Below, in pieces: positions 45,600-55,895 of a stretch of 64,000 nucleotides of DNA. Made by a program: the position numbers and the translations under genes. The stretch comes from Hyaloscypha bicolor E. Its lineage: Eukaryota > Ascomycota > Leotiomycetes > Helotiales > Hyaloscyphaceae. The notes under the pieces are model-generated. The model was not told the DNA's origin. It was given only the letters and a program-made list of their open reading frames with translations, and did not search any database. The DNA is taken from contig NW_020194517.1 in the NCBI RefSeq assembly GCF_002865645.1, positions 124,001 through 188,000 on the forward strand, written 5' to 3'. Numbering within the stretch: position 1 is the stretch's first letter; the number at the start of each line of letters is the position of its first letter.

Positions 45600-46623
45600 A
45601 GCCCTGGCTGGCGATACTTTTTTCCTTTTCAGTTTTGGCGCGAGCAGCATTGGTGGAGTTCGGGACTCATTGGGAGGCGTTTCATGGCATGATATCACAT
45701 TTTGCTGGGCAGGTTGCTGATAATGGACTCTTCTCTATGATGGCAAAGCAACCCCGTTCTCGCTATTCTATCCTGTACTGTAGTAGACAAATAATTGTAC
45801 CCCTATCTAAAACTGACGTTGAGCGCAAGCCTGAGGCAAGGTGATGTGAACCTGATTGTCCAGACATCCATCCGCCCCTGAACCTGGAAATTTCACTTCA
45901 GCCACAACCCTGTGGCAATGAAAACTTCCTCCATACTTCCTCCATACTTCCTCCATACTTCCTCCATAAGCTCTCCTTATTCTCTGCTGGTAAGCTCTAC
46001 CGACCTCACCACCTTCTGGGAGAGTGTCCATCATGAGCTCAGCCTGCTTGTGCCTGGATTGCCTCAAAGGTAGCCGCAACGCGCAAGGCCAACGACAAAA
46101 CCAGCCTCACGTCAAGGAGGCTTCTTCTGACTGAGAACGAATCCTTTCAGTCACGGAGGTGAGCCTATCGGTTTTACCTTCCCGGAGCTCTGCAAATCTC
46201 GACAATCTGGTCAGCCGATACCTGGACTTGAGAACTTGCTAACAATTTGGTCCACAACTAATGCAAACTTGCGTTGATCGCCTCCTTAACCTGCCTTCTT
46301 TTAAGTCTACAATGACTTGTTGGTGTTTCCCTACCGGTAACAACAAGATCTTTAATTTCTTATTCAATTATGGGTGAGAAGGGAGGCATGGCCTCAAAAA
46401 CAGGCCATAATGGGCGTTCATGCGTCATTGGACGGCTATCGGCACAGAGACATGAAGTCGGATGTGTTACGGTAAAGAAAACGGCATACATCCCCACCAT
46501 TTCGCTGAGAAGTCTCGCTGTGACCTTTAAAATTCCCGTCTCGTTAGAATCATCTAACGTTACCTTGACGGTAGCATCTGTCCATTCTCAAATTCACAGA
46601 TCTTCATTAACTTTAGCATCATC
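45600..46623. other. Intergenic region
   Basis: About 1 kb between the C2H2 gene and the broken methyltransferase. It contains an 11-bp tandem repeat. No gene is supported. Confidence 0.55.
45924..45967. repeat. 11-bp minisatellite, four perfect copies
   Basis: ACTTCCTCCAT is repeated four times without a change. Confidence 0.93.
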
Positions 46624-47526
46624 ATGGCAGAGACTGACATCCATCCTCTTCAAACGTCAGTTGCCAATGACACGAAGGTCTCATCGTATAATAAACATAT
46701 AGGCTCGAAACTTGGAGACCCGGCCAGACGTCTCCTCGAAACTTACAGCAAGATTTCCTCAGACGAAATAGAAAAGCATGTCTACGCAATCGTATGCCCC
46801 CTTCCCCCCTTTTCATCGGCACGCTCACGGAAATGTACAGCGAGATGAGGCATGGAAAGTCTGGCTATATCCGTGTATTGGCCAGTTCCGCTTCCTCGAC
46901 CTTTCCATCAGCCAGTCTCCCCACTATCCAGCCATCCTTTGAGCGCCTTAAGAAGGGCGATCAAAACTTCCTCGATCTAGGGTGCTGCTTCGGACAAGAT
47001 CTCTGCTGATGGAGCCCCATCTGAGCATCTCTACGGAAGTGATCTCCGCCCAGAGTTCTTCGAGCTGGGATACAAATTATTCAGAGATGAGGACACGCTT
47101 CAGAGCAACTTTATTGTCGGAGATGTATTTGATCCTTCGCCGCCATTGTCCGCGCTGGATGGGAAGATTGATATCATATACGCTGCGTCCTTCCTCCGCT
47201 TGTTTGGATATGAAGACCAGATCAGGGTTTGCAAGCGAATTGTCAATCTGCTGAAGGAGAAGAAGGATTCGGTGGTACTGGGAAGGCAGGTTGGAAATGC
47301 CAATGCGGGGGAACGGCCTCGGAGGAACGGCCCGACTAAGGCGAGACGGAGACATAATGAAGAGAGCTTTAAGAAGATGTGGGAGGAGGTTGGGAATTTG
47401 ACTGAGAGCAGGTGGAGGGTAGAGGTTTCCTCAGAACCCTGGGCTGGAGAGAGTGAAGATGGGTCACGGAGCTGGAATGATCCGACCATGCTTCGATTGA
47501 GGTTTGCGATTTTCAGGGAAGCATGA
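46624..47526 (+). pseudogene. Broken SAM-dependent methyltransferase (secondary-metabolism type)
   Basis: Exon 1 (46624-46791, MAETDIHPLQ) splices normally to 46841. The product continues WKVWLYPCIGQFRFLDLSIS in one frame, then ERLKKGDQNFLDLGCCFGQD in a second frame from about 46945, then DGAPSEHLYGSDLR in a third from about 47005 to the stop at 47526 (MLRLRFAIFREA). The first break is explained by one extra T in a CTTTG run. The second lacks about 11 bases just after the SAM-binding motif LDLGCCFGQD. All other family parts remain (DIIYAASFLRLFG, GRQVGNANAGE, HNEESFKKMWEEVG). Relatives are small-molecule O- or C-methyltransferases found in fungal metabolite clusters. Assembly error is the alternative. 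Confidence 0.82.
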
Positions 47527-47794
47527 AATTTCCAGCTTCCTTCGTGCAATTGTTCCCGGAAGTTTTAGGTACAAGTCACAGTGTTTGTAAACATTTCTAT
47601 TATTGTGAGACACAGAACGAACAGAATATCTAGAACACAAGACTTCGAAGTCGCCAGCATTCTGTTTCACACATCTTCACCTCTCATTCGAGCTTCATTT
47701 TTCGTCTCATTTTGACCTCGTCTCGTCCCACCTTCTCCTTTCATCTCACCTTATCATCTCCTGTCATCTCGCCTCATCTACTCACATCGCCTTC

Positions 47795-49271
47795 TCATCT
47801 CGTCGCTTCTTCCACTTTCATCCCATCTTCACCTCTCATTTCTTCCGAGATACTCTCAATCATAACCCTCACATTCTCAACCACCATCTCCACCACACCC
47901 CTCTCCACAACCCCCTCCTGCCAACAAAACCCAAGCGTCAAGCACCCATCCGCTCCTGTCACAATCCCAGCAGCAATAGCACTACCGCTCACAAATGCAC
48001 TCCTACTAAACACTACTTTGCCCATCTTCCAAGTCTCTTTCTCCTCTGGTTCAATCTTCATAATGCCTAGATTACTCACATCAAACGAAGTCCCTCTCTC
48101 CTTCCCCACTCTCCCCAAGAAAAAAGCCCGCATATCCCTAATCTGCTTGAATTTCGCAACGTTTATCTTTTCTCCGTTGGTTTTGAGATAATCGTTTATT
48201 AATCCTCGAGAGCGCTGGGCTTCGAGCCAAGGGAAATGTGCCTCCGGGGTGCGGTCGTAGTAGGCCGAGAAGGCATCGAGATAGACTCCTATTACGCTCT
48301 CGTTGACGGGTTCGGGGAGAAAGCGGCGGAGGGACACGGGGATCGTGCATTCCAGTGAGTTGAACGTGTCGGGCAAGATAGAGAAGAGGGCAGAGGCGAT
48401 GAGCACAGGGAGGGTGGAGGTCAAGGTTGTGCCGTGCAGTTTGCAAGCTTGCAGCAGGTGGTTTGTATTTTTGGCAGAGAAGGTCAGGGAGTGGAAGTTG
48501 CTTCGGGTTGGTGGGATGATGTTGGAGCCTGACCAGAGATTGGTTGGATTGGGCGACGTAGAAACAGGCGGTGTTGCGAAAGGAAGGAGAGCCTCGAGGT
48601 TGGGAAGCAGGGGTGTGTTGGCTGGGAGGACGATGGCGCTTGTCAGGGGAGGAGGATTTGAGGAGAGGGCTGCGACAAAATCACGGTGGAATACCATCCC
48701 CGACGCCCCGTCACCAAGTGAGTGATGGAAGATGAATGATGCTACGAATTCTTTCTCTGTTTCTGGGGACGTCACGATAAGCAGTCGCCAGTACGGGAGA
48801 GTTCCGTGGCCCTCCTTGAACGGCGTATTGTGCTGGGTCTCCAGAATATTGTCAAGCTCAACATCTCTACCGCTTGCGGCCACCGGCTCTTGCCTAGTCA
48901 CGAAAGTCACAGCATCCTCGAGGTTGATTTCAGGGAGTCTAGCAAAGTATGGTTCATTCGAGTCTTCATCCAAAACAATGGCTGAAAGGGCTGGATGGCG
49001 ATGAATGACTATTGCCAACGCACAGAAAATTGTTGCCTTGAGATCTGCTAATCTCAAGGTTGGGCATACATAGGCAGCTGAAAGGCCAACATTGTTGTAG
49101 AAGCCTAGGTGGTGGCGTGCCGAGGAGAACTGTTCCAAGGCTCCTTTAAAGGAGTTAGCCGAAGTGGTCTCAGGGTGAGGCATGCGGTAAGGACATTGAG
49201 GGGGGTGGTGACTACTCACCGAGAGGCCGAAGTTTCTGGAGCTGCATGATGTTTGTGGATGGCATGGACAT
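47795..49271 (-). CDS. Alcohol acetyltransferase (AATase)-like acyltransferase
   Basis: Predicted join on the minus strand: 49271-49220, 49143-47795, giving 466 residues. The N-terminus MSMPSTNIMQLQKLRPLG runs into ALEQFSSARHHLGFYNNVG, the usual opening of this family. An alternative Met lies at 49247. The BAHD-like catalytic motif HxxxD is HSLGD (residues 158-162, within FIFHHSLGDGASG). The late motif SFDVSNLG matches the family's structural motif. Family knowledge: these enzymes acylate alcohols or metabolite hydroxyls using acetyl-CoA. The substrate here is unknown. Its neighbours are a broken methyltransferase (268 bp away, convergent) and a large regulator, so a metabolite-tailoring role is plausible. 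Confidence 0.88.
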
Positions 49272-51459
49272 TTTGGAGATGGTGGATTCAGCACAGTTGT
49301 GAATGATGTTCAAGTAGGAGGTGGTTTGAAGACACGTCAAGCAGAAGGAGTCCTCAAGATCCAAATAGCACTTGAATTTTAAGAGCTCTAAAGGTCTCAA
49401 TGTCTAATGTGAATTTCAAAAATTCGTAACGTGAGCGAGAAGAATGGAAAAGAACGAAAGATATTTGATCCCTTCTCGTCTACTCGATATATATTGCAGG
49501 CTGCAGAGGGAGGGGGGTAGGGGGATACAAGAAAACTCGATTTGAACCTGAGGACTTTGGATGAGGACAGAAGCAAGTCAAGTGAACGAGATTCCGTGCC
49601 CGACCTAAGGCAACCTATATATTGACTTGGTTTGACTTTTCGTTGTGCATTCGGGTGCTTGCATACTGCATAGCCTACTGCATGCAGCGTGAGTCATGGC
49701 GACCCCCACCCCTGAGAGCTTGCCGAGGAAAATGCTGAGTAGGGCTCGGCTAGAGCACTTGATGACTGGGGAGATATAATAGTACCATGCTGCCGTGAAA
49801 CATCGTTGGTGCATGGTACCATTCTGTGCAGGAGTGTCCTTACCCTTCCCCTCCCCCCCTCGATGCAGATCAGGGCCATTCCAAACTGGAATTCAGAACT
49901 AACCACATCCGAGAGAATCTGGGTGGGGTAGCAGAGTGTGATATCGCGTTTCAACCACAAACGACTCAAACACAGGTTCAGGCGAATTATTTTGCGGGGT
50001 GACACGGCTCCAAATCCAGGAGCAACCCCGATTAGACATGCTATTAATAGGAAAGTTGGAGCATTACCCAAAATCAGAAGAGAGGCAGAAACCATTCAGG
50101 ATAGCGCTGGAAGGGAAGACGTTACTTGCTGGCACTCTCAGATAAATTCGACTCGCTCCTTGCTGTCTTCACTCACGCCCATCCACTGGGCTTCATCATA
50201 TCTTCCCCAATGGCCTCGATTCTCTCGTAACCCGTAAGTCTGCTGAGACACTATAAAATAAAATTAATTCTATGCATCGGGAGTGCCTGATGTGGCCGGA
50301 GCTACGTGCACCATCCTGCATGCAAGTCTTCGCCCAGGATGAGGATTGCGTCACCAGGAACAGACATGTATCTGTGGGGTTCAAATTGGCGAATCTATTT
50401 CGATTCTCCAACGTTTAAGGTTACTCTTCAGACGGTAGATTGTCTGCTCACTAATCGACCTGGCCGTACGCGGCTGATCTTCTTTCGATGAAGCATTTGG
50501 GACTGGTGGTTGAGATACCGTAGCAGGATTGCGAACAGCCTTGGCAGCCAGGGTTTCACAGATTGGCAACGATGAAGGACGCGCGTTGACTCGTCCAATT
50601 TTGGAAATGTGAAGTTGATGATGAGGCTGCTGAAGAAGCTCCCGCCCCAGATACCTCGGCTCGAGCCGAGACTCTGTTCCGTGCCCTATCCCCTCCTACA
50701 GAGTACGAGAGACTCGGGTTGAGCGAGACACTATGCCGTGCCCCTATTCCCCTCCTCCGGCGCTTCCGTCCCGTTGTAAGGGTATCTGCTGTCTTGAACA
50801 GTGACCGCAGGTTCAAGCCGCACACCACAGTTGAGCTTGGAACGAGCAACAAACCGTTTCTTTCCCAGCGCTTTCTCCCTCCCTCTGTCTCTCCTCTGTT
50901 CGCCAACCAATCGATGATGCCGAATGGCGAGTATCTCCGCCGTTTTGCCTGCAACTGCCGCGTACAGTACTACTGACGGCTGCCGGCTCGCGGCTGTTGT
51001 TCTAACTTCTCACGCTGATGCTGATGCTTGTGCAGGGCGGCCGGCGACTCTGCAAGGAATCGAGGGAAGTGAGTTCTTCCGATCCCGGACAGCCACGCCA
51101 ACACCCACGCCGATGCCCACGCCGACGCTCACGCCCTCGCCTCACTCTCATGCTCACGGTCTCGTGTGAGGCAACCCCTGCTGCAAGAGCTGTCAGTGGT
51201 CTCCGTGCCATGGGTCCCTTGCCCCTGCAACGAGGAGAACAAGGAGAACTCCGATCCGCAAGCCTTTCAACCCACTACCCACACGCGTCTTGCACCCTCA
51301 TCTTTAAATCAACGTGGGACTTGACCGGCACTCCAAGTGCACCAGCAATTGCCATCCCATATTGTGCGGCTCTCCCATCAGTGTGTCCAGCACCCGAGCC
51401 CATAAGCCCCCGCGAGACCTGATGGATCTCTAAACTGTCCCCGCTTGCCGCGTTACAAA
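49272..51459. other. Intergenic region between acyltransferase and dual-finger regulator
   Basis: About 2.2 kb separating two divergently transcribed genes, so it should carry both promoters. The right part (51.0-51.2 kb) contains a CACGCCGAC-like degenerate repeat. Small open frames are not supported. Confidence 0.55.
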
Positions 51460-54400
51460 ATGGCAGCTCCCACGCCCACAGAGAAGGAGGAAACCCAATC
51501 CCCATACCCAGTCGCAGAACCCGAGCCTGGAAAGAGTAATCCTTTTGCTTGCAATGTTTGCAAACGGAACTACAGTCGAGTCGATCACTTAGCCAGGTAC
51601 GCTGCTGCCAAGGATTCCTCCGTAGCGCTTTACGTTGACTGCTCTAGGCATTACCGATCTCGTCCGTTTCACAACTTGCTCTTTTTTACAATCTCACTGA
51701 CTATTTTAATGACAGATACACGTGAGAAACCATTCATTTGCCAGACTTGCAGCAAGGCTTTCGCTCGAGCGTAAGTCTTCATACTTTTGGTCATAGCAAG
51801 TACTTATTAATAGCTCACAAACTCAACCAGAGATCTCCTGAAACGACACTCTGCAAGTCACAGTGACAAAAGGGATGCAAAAAGACCTCAGAACTCCTCG
51901 CCACAGTTAGCAAGAGTTGCCCAGGCTTGCGTAGCATGTGCAAGTTCAAAGCTCAAATGCGGCAATGAGAGACCCTGCCACCGGTGTCAAGTGAAGGGAA
52001 CAGAGTGCATCTTCCCATCAATGGCGGAAAAGCCTAGAGGTTTCTTACAAAAGTCAAGCACTATGAAGAGTAAGTATTCGAATTGGTAGCAGGAACTTCT
52101 TTGAACTAATTCGGGGTTCAAAATAGCAGAGCAAATTGTTGACATTGACACTCTTGAGGGGGCAGCGACTTTGTCTTCAATGGATGGCCACCGCCGAATC
52201 ATCCAATTTCAAGATGTTCCTTATCAGAGCATACTACAACCCACTCCTTCGGGGAGCGAATTCTCACAGGACTCGAAAGGTAAAGCCATAGAGTCGAATC
52301 CCGTGGATTCCATGAACCATGCAATGTTAGACATTGATGATTCGTCTCTCGCGGATTTTCTTAGCAATGTCATGATGCCTACTTCGCCCAACTCCTTGGC
52401 AGCGGCTGCCCCTCACTCTCTGGACCTCATACATCAGAGCTACTACACTGGACGGGACGTTTTCAACTTTGGAATGGACTCAAGTCTGGATTTCAATGAG
52501 ATCGATTTCGGATGGATCACCTCAAACGCAAGGCAGCCGGTATGGAACTACGGCGCTGCCCCTGAACCCGAACGAGCACTCCCTTTGCGTGAAGCTCGGG
52601 CGCCGGATGTGAGTAGTGGCATAAGCGCTGGAGCGGAAGCCTTTCAAAAGTCGATCTGGCGATGGCAACCTGCCCAACAAGACCATGCTCATGCCGAGCA
52701 AGTCAATCTTTCATTGCCGTGCAAAGACATGCAAACCCTAGAACCCCGGCATGGCCCTGACGTACTTGATCAAACCTTGGAACAAACTTCTCGAGACAAA
52801 ATCTTAGCGATGCTCCTGAGCGGCTGCAAACCATCGAATATATCACGTGTCGTTGCATCATTTCCGTCTGCAGAACTATTGGACTCGCTCATGCACTCCT
52901 TCTTCCGATCCGAAGTCCATAGGACCGATTCCTGGATCCACTTGCCTACTTTTAGTGTTCAGAGTCAAAGACCCGAACTTAATGGCATTGTTGTGGCAGC
53001 AGGCGCAGTTCTCTCAGGTGTTCCCGCATTAAGGAAATTGGGCTTTGCCATACAGGAAGCTGTACGGTCGGCGATCCCAAAAATTGTAAGTACCTATTAC
53101 CTCTTCCCAAGCTTGCGATTAACAAGTCTTGCCTTTAGTGCGAAATGGACAATAGCACTACCAGGGAGTTGCAAATTAACCAAGCCTTCGCTTTGGAATT
53201 GAATATTGGACTGTGGAGTGGCAATAAGCGGAAGCTGGAAATCACTGAAAGCAACTCGCAACCTTTGGTAACCATGCTCAGACGTGCAGGCCACTACCGA
53301 CGGAAAGCACCCACGGAACCTCCTTTACTTGAGGACGGGCCAGAGGATCTCGAAAGAAAGTGGCGAGATTGGGTTGAGGCTGAGTCCTTTAAGAGGCTGG
53401 CCTTCCATACGTTAATTCACGACGCACAGGCATCAATCTGCCTACTAACTCGCCCTCTGGTATCTTACGCCGAGATGTCACTAGAACTACCCTATTCTTT
53501 AGCACTTTGGCGTGCCAAGACTGCAGTGGAATGGCGGGACGTATACTTGAGGAAACTGCCAAACATTTCAAATAGGCTTCCATCCCTTATGCATTGCATC
53601 CACGACATTGAGCCCGTGAGCATGGTCCAGGATTGCATTGACCTACAGTTCTCTATCCTGGTTATCCTTCACGGGATATGGAGTCTTGTTTCCGAATATC
53701 GTCAACTAGAATTTGTTCTAAAGATCCAACCACCACAAGTGGGACAGGGGAGCGGAAACTCGATCACCAAAACCTGGCACTGGGAGCTTTGTCAAATACT
53801 AAATCGCTTTAGCATGACGGTTTCTGGATTTGACAGTGGCATACCCCAAGAAGCTCGCATTCTCCACGAGCTATTCATGATGAATCTCCATGTCAGTTTC
53901 GAGGAATTGCAGCTCTTCGCAGGCAAGGAAGGATCGGAAGAGGCACACCGAGTCTACCCGCTTCTCCAGAAATGGTTTGACAGTGGGCTATCTCGAAAGG
54001 CCATCTTCTACGCTGGACAGATTCTGCGGGCTGCAGATTTGTTCCCGTCAAGCCAATTGCGAGATTTCTATGCTGTGGCTCTCTACCACTCGGCTCTGTG
54101 CTTCTGGGTCTATGGAATATGCTCGATGGGTTCTAGTCCCTCGGATCAGATGCAGGACCATCATATGGGCGGCGAGATCGAGGAACCGGTCTGGCTTGAC
54201 GGGGAAGAGACAGCTAATACTAGACGTTTTTTTGCTACGTCCCGTGGGATTCCGATGATCAGGGCATCGTCGAGACTTGGTGAGGAAAGTGGTGCGTGTC
54301 GAGTTGATGATCCGAAGGCGGTCATGGAGACTATCACTTATATTATGGGTAGGAATTGCAGTTCTGGGAGTAGCGTGTTGCCTCCTTTGGTTGAGAATTT

Positions 54401-54482
54401 GGGCCAACTTATGACAGATCTGGGAAATGCGGCGTGGATTGTTAGTAATCAATCATCCAGGGGGGTGCTAGGTTCTGATTGA
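51460..54482 (+). CDS. C2H2 plus Zn2Cys6 transcription factor with fungal regulatory domain
   Basis: Predicted join: 51460-51596, 51648-51661, 51716-51770, 51831-52069, 52127-53085, 53139-54482, giving 915 residues. Finger 1 (FACNVCKRNYSRVDHLAR then HYRSH) is completed by a 14-nt exon. Finger 2 is FICQTCSKAFARADLLKRH. A textbook Zn2Cys6 cluster follows: CVACASSKLKC then CHRCQVKGTEC, spacing 2-6-5-2-6. Exon 5 may start at 52127 or 52130 (tandem TAGCAG acceptor). The rest carries a fungal-specific regulatory domain, with IGLWSGNKRKLEIAES-like (here ITES) and LVTMLRRAGHYRR. Such dual-type regulators often sit beside secondary-metabolism genes; that link here is inferred. It is divergent to the acyltransferase and convergent with the dehydrogenase gene. 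Confidence 0.9.
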
Positions 54483-54942
54483 TACCCAACGATATTGTTG
54501 AATTAAACCATACAAAGTGGTCGGATATTTCGATTATTGTCCGCGATAGGTGTGGTACACTCAAGATTCGAGATTCCGGAATGTTCTCCTATATCTTGAA
54601 ATATTCAACTTCCCCCACCCACCTTCCAAATGTGCCGCAAGCTGTGGTATATTTGATTTTCTAAATCATTCTTACTCGAGCATTCTCAAATACCAAGGAG
54701 GTGAATGTACGCAAATCCGGTGGAAGCCAATGTGGGCATGGTTGCTGGTGAGCTGCACTTGTCTACGATTGTAGAAGTTGAAGATTTTTCAAGATCAACT
54801 GTCTTGAGAGCATATTGAGAAACTCTGCGTGAGTGAATGCCATCTTCTATCGTGAATAATCTCGAAGCAAATTCATAAGGAAATTTTCTCATTCATTCAA
54901 GCTCCAAAAGAATAAAGTTTATAAGCTAGCCGTATGGCAATA

Positions 54943-55895
54943 TTATATTGACAAACCTGCATCAAGTACCGAGTTTGTCCCAGTCGTTGAGGAGCTGTTG
55001 GCAAGACAAAGAATCTGCTGGGCCACATCCTGAAAGGATAAATCTTAGCTCCTGTTACGGGAAGATTAATGGAACATAGACCTACCTCAACAGTAGCAAT
55101 CCTTTTCAAGGGGCTCCTTGCTGTCACACTGTCGATTTTTGATTGCGGGAACTGCTTGCCCCAATCCTGTTATGGGAGTTAATAAATAGAACATGATCTC
55201 GAGGCAACGATCCTTACAGTCATGAGAACTCCCGGTGACACGGAATTGACACGAATCGGGCCAGAGATCAGAGCGAGTGATTTGACGAGGTGGATTTGCG
55301 CAGCTTTTGTCACAGAGTACGCCTGGTCAAAGTCAACTCACACAATTCGAAAGCAGCAATGAAAGAGGCAGGGGGCTCCTCGTACCACGGAACTTCCGCT
55401 CGGTTTGACGCCGGCCAAAGACGCAACTGTAATAAAAGAGCCACCCGACTTCTCCAAGTGCTTCCTCGCTGCATGAAACAGGAACAGATGACTTTTGACA
55501 TTCATATTGAAACATCGATCCCAATCGCTCTCGTCAACATTCTCGTCCAAATTAGAGAAGTTTCTTATCCTCGTCCAGCCATGATTCGAGACGACGAGGT
55601 CAAGTCGTCCCATGGCAGCAACGCTCTCATCAACTAGTCGGATGAGCTCTGATTTTTGAGAGACATCCGCTTTGATGGTAATGAAACGTGGGAGTTGGGC
55701 TTTCTCTTCCGTAGACTTCTTGGAGTCGAGTTGCTCTAACTCTTTGACAAGACTGTCTGCCCTTTCTGGACTGGAGAAATAGTTGACGACAACACGGACG
55801 CCACTGGATGCCAGAGCTTTAGCCGTTGCCGCTCCAAGTCCAGCTGAGGAAGCTGTGACGAGAGCTACGGAGTGGTGAGATAAGCAAGGAGACAT
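54943..55895 (-). CDS. Short-chain dehydrogenase/reductase
   Basis: Predicted join on the minus strand: 55895-55386, 55322-55218, 55166-55086, 55029-54943, giving 260 residues, the usual classical SDR size. The cofactor motif is TASSAGLG (residues 14-21, Ala replacing the first Gly of TGxxxGxG). Next come VVSNHG in place of NNAG, the catalytic Ser at about 159 (FITVASLAG), and YSVTK (Tyr172, Lys176), then IRVNSVSPG. The C-terminus has SVLDAGLSI. The residue pattern NYFSS after strand 2 suggests NADP(H) preference, but this is inference. Substrate unknown. It lies 460 bp from the dual-finger regulator, and a role with it is plausible. Confidence 0.9.

Noticed and set aside
45924..45967. Regular repeats considered as a CRISPR-like array
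   Set aside because: Plain tandem minisatellite without spacers, in a eukaryotic genome.
46370..46702. 110-codon plus-strand frame overlapping the methyltransferase start
   Set aside because: Overlaps the well-supported MAETDIHPLQ exon in another frame and has no family features.
50340..50400. GGTTCAAAT, resembling a tRNA B box
   Set aside because: No matching A box, acceptor stem or terminator run at the right spacing; no tRNA was found in the window.
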